Below the pieces are notes generated by a model. That model saw nothing but the letters and a program-made list of their open reading frames with translations. It did not search any database and had not been told where the DNA came from. From the NCBI GenBank assembly GCA_964533945.1, contig CAZHPA010000003.1:26547-90546 (forward strand): a stretch of DNA of 64,000 nt, in the 5' to 3' direction. A program made the translations under genes and the position numbers. Of this stretch, positions 63,142 to 64,000 are shown one piece after another (the first letter of the stretch is position 1; each line of letters starts with the position of its first letter). The DNA is from CAZHPA01 sp964533945 (GTDB lineage Bacteria; Bacillota; Clostridia; Lachnospirales; WRBF01).

Positions 63142-63780
63142 TTACTTCTTTTTGACAGGAATCCAAATTTCGCTATAGTAGTTTTCATCTTGCACGCCAT
63201 TTGGATAATCAGAGGGATTATTGTACATTTAAATATTATATCCAGCTGCAAATTCGTAGTCTTTATAGTTTGGCAGCCATTCTGAGAAAATGTTTTGATT
63301 AACTTCTTGCATGGCGCTTGGCATAGCTCTTTGGCAAGGAAATACAGCCCAAGTAAATGCCGGAATTGTTTTTGTAACAAAGCCGTCTGGCACTTCAGAC
63401 CCCTCATTATAATAGTCTGCTATTAGGTATTAAAATTCCTTGCCGCTTATACTTTCATTGATGTTAATACCATACATTCCGCACACAATATTCCCCCAGC
63501 CAGTTTGATAATGTTCCACCCAAAACTTCGGAATTTCTGATTGGGCATTATCATATGCGAATTTTTTCGACACACCTATAATGGTAAATGCGTCTTTTTT
63601 AACAATTTTATAATCCATAGGAAAATCACCTTTCAAAGTAAATGAAATTTTTAGAGGAGCAAATGATTTAATCAATGCCCAATCTTTTCGTACAACTGTT
63701 GGCGTATTGCCCTGAAAACGTGTAAAAGCTTTCATAAAGCTGTCGGGAGAATCATATCCATACGCTGATGCTATAATAGG
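63142..63780 (-). pseudogene. Decayed AraC/GyrI-like regulator
   Basis: On the minus strand, translation from ~63780 gives IASAYGYDSPDSFMKAFTRF (end of an AraC helix-turn-helix), then DYKIVKKDAFTIIGVSKKF and IPKFWVEHYQTGWGNIVCGM (GyrI-like small-molecule-binding domain). It continues in the same frame through TIPAFTWAVFPC and ENYYSEIWIPVKKK to the stop at 63142-63144. Two in-frame TAA codons interrupt it, at 63430-63432 and 63229-63231, both where I would expect Glu (GAA). The N-terminal half of the DNA-binding domain is missing. A 101-codon piece (63430-63735) remains open but is a fragment. Confidence 0.8.
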
Positions 63781-63836
63781 ACTGAATTAGAAAGCCTTCA
63801 AAATACAGGGCTTTGCCGATTTAGTCCTATTTTTTA
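63776..63836 (+). terminator. Long near-perfect hairpin at the pseudogene edge
   Basis: ATAGGACTGAAT (63776-63787) pairs with ATTTAGTCCTAT (63819-63830), with an inner AAAGCC/GGCTTT, then a T-run. It looks like a terminator, but no plus-strand gene precedes it. It may be part of a small palindromic insertion where the pseudogene is cut off. The remaining bases to 64000 hold nothing I recognise. Confidence 0.5.
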
Positions 63837-64000
63837 TTACTCCTACATGAGTAAAATTATAACGGAAACGAGGTCGCAATACAATAGGGGCTAAACCATG
63901 CACAAGGCTTAGTCTCTCTTAGAGCTTGTTCATAATCTAGCTAACCTTAAAAATATATAGTATAGTTATATAAAAACATAAGGAATGATATAAATACATG

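Noticed and set aside
62874..63155. 93-codon hydrophobic frame
   Set aside because: It crosses a clear minus-strand terminator and the end of the regulator pseudogene; the start is a TTG without a ribosome binding site.

Overview
The window is AT-rich throughout and gene-dense. It has the marks of an anaerobic, spore-forming, Gram-positive clostridium: a spoIIAA-spoIIAB-sigF operon, a SpoIVFB-like M50 protease, a complete Rnf ferredoxin:NAD oxidoreductase operon, the DapL lysine/meso-DAP route, ECF-type vitamin/cofactor importers, SLH-anchored surface proteins and type-I-like dockerins. Genus cannot be fixed from sequence alone; a Lachnospirales-type clostridium is a reasonable guess.

Layout. 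0-7 kb: the end of yaaR, holB, a LemA-family gene, a secreted stalk/PPC-domain protein, a MATE exporter, and a truncated SpoIVFA-like gene beside the SpoIVFB-like protease. 6.9-7.1 kb: a structured non-coding stretch that looks like an orphan right end of an IS200/IS605-type element. 7.1-10.6 kb: dapL and dapF around a small conserved gene, plus a conserved hypothetical. 10.7-15.2 kb: an ECF transporter operon (T, A, A, S) running into an amidohydrolase and a lone NitT/TauT-type ATPase.

15.3-38.1 kb: a 23-kb block of giant secreted proteins. It holds a glycine-rich protein, a BspA-like leucine-rich-repeat (LRR) protein, an LRR/class-3 lipase/dockerin protein, an LRR/dockerin protein, a many-domain SLH surface protein with a cohesin-like N-terminal domain, and an M6 metalloprotease/LRR/dockerin protein. 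Three of these genes share a near-identical promoter. I read this as a candidate dockerin-based surface complex whose cargo is a lipase, a protease and LRR adhesins rather than cellulases; it is the most interesting part of the window.

38.2-42.8 kb: a pyrimidine operon (pyrC-pyrF-pyrK-pyrD) interrupted by a TPP-riboswitch-controlled thiT. 42.9-49.7 kb: a UreH/NicO-like metal transporter, then the Rnf operon with an ATPase-fold gene at its head and a stalk-domain gene at its tail. 49.8-52.7 kb: sbcD without sbcC, and the spoIIA operon. 52.9-62.9 kb: a sugar-use locus with a hexosamine-kinase-like gene, a nucleotidyltransferase and galE on one strand, then an AraC regulator divergent from an ABC importer and a DUF5107/TPR protein. 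A repeated TTGTGCAAA motif sits at its promoters and probably marks the regulator's sites. 62.9-64 kb: a decayed AraC/GyrI-type regulator pseudogene and otherwise empty sequence.

No tRNA, rRNA or CRISPR array was seen. All family assignments come from reading the proteins, not from database searches.
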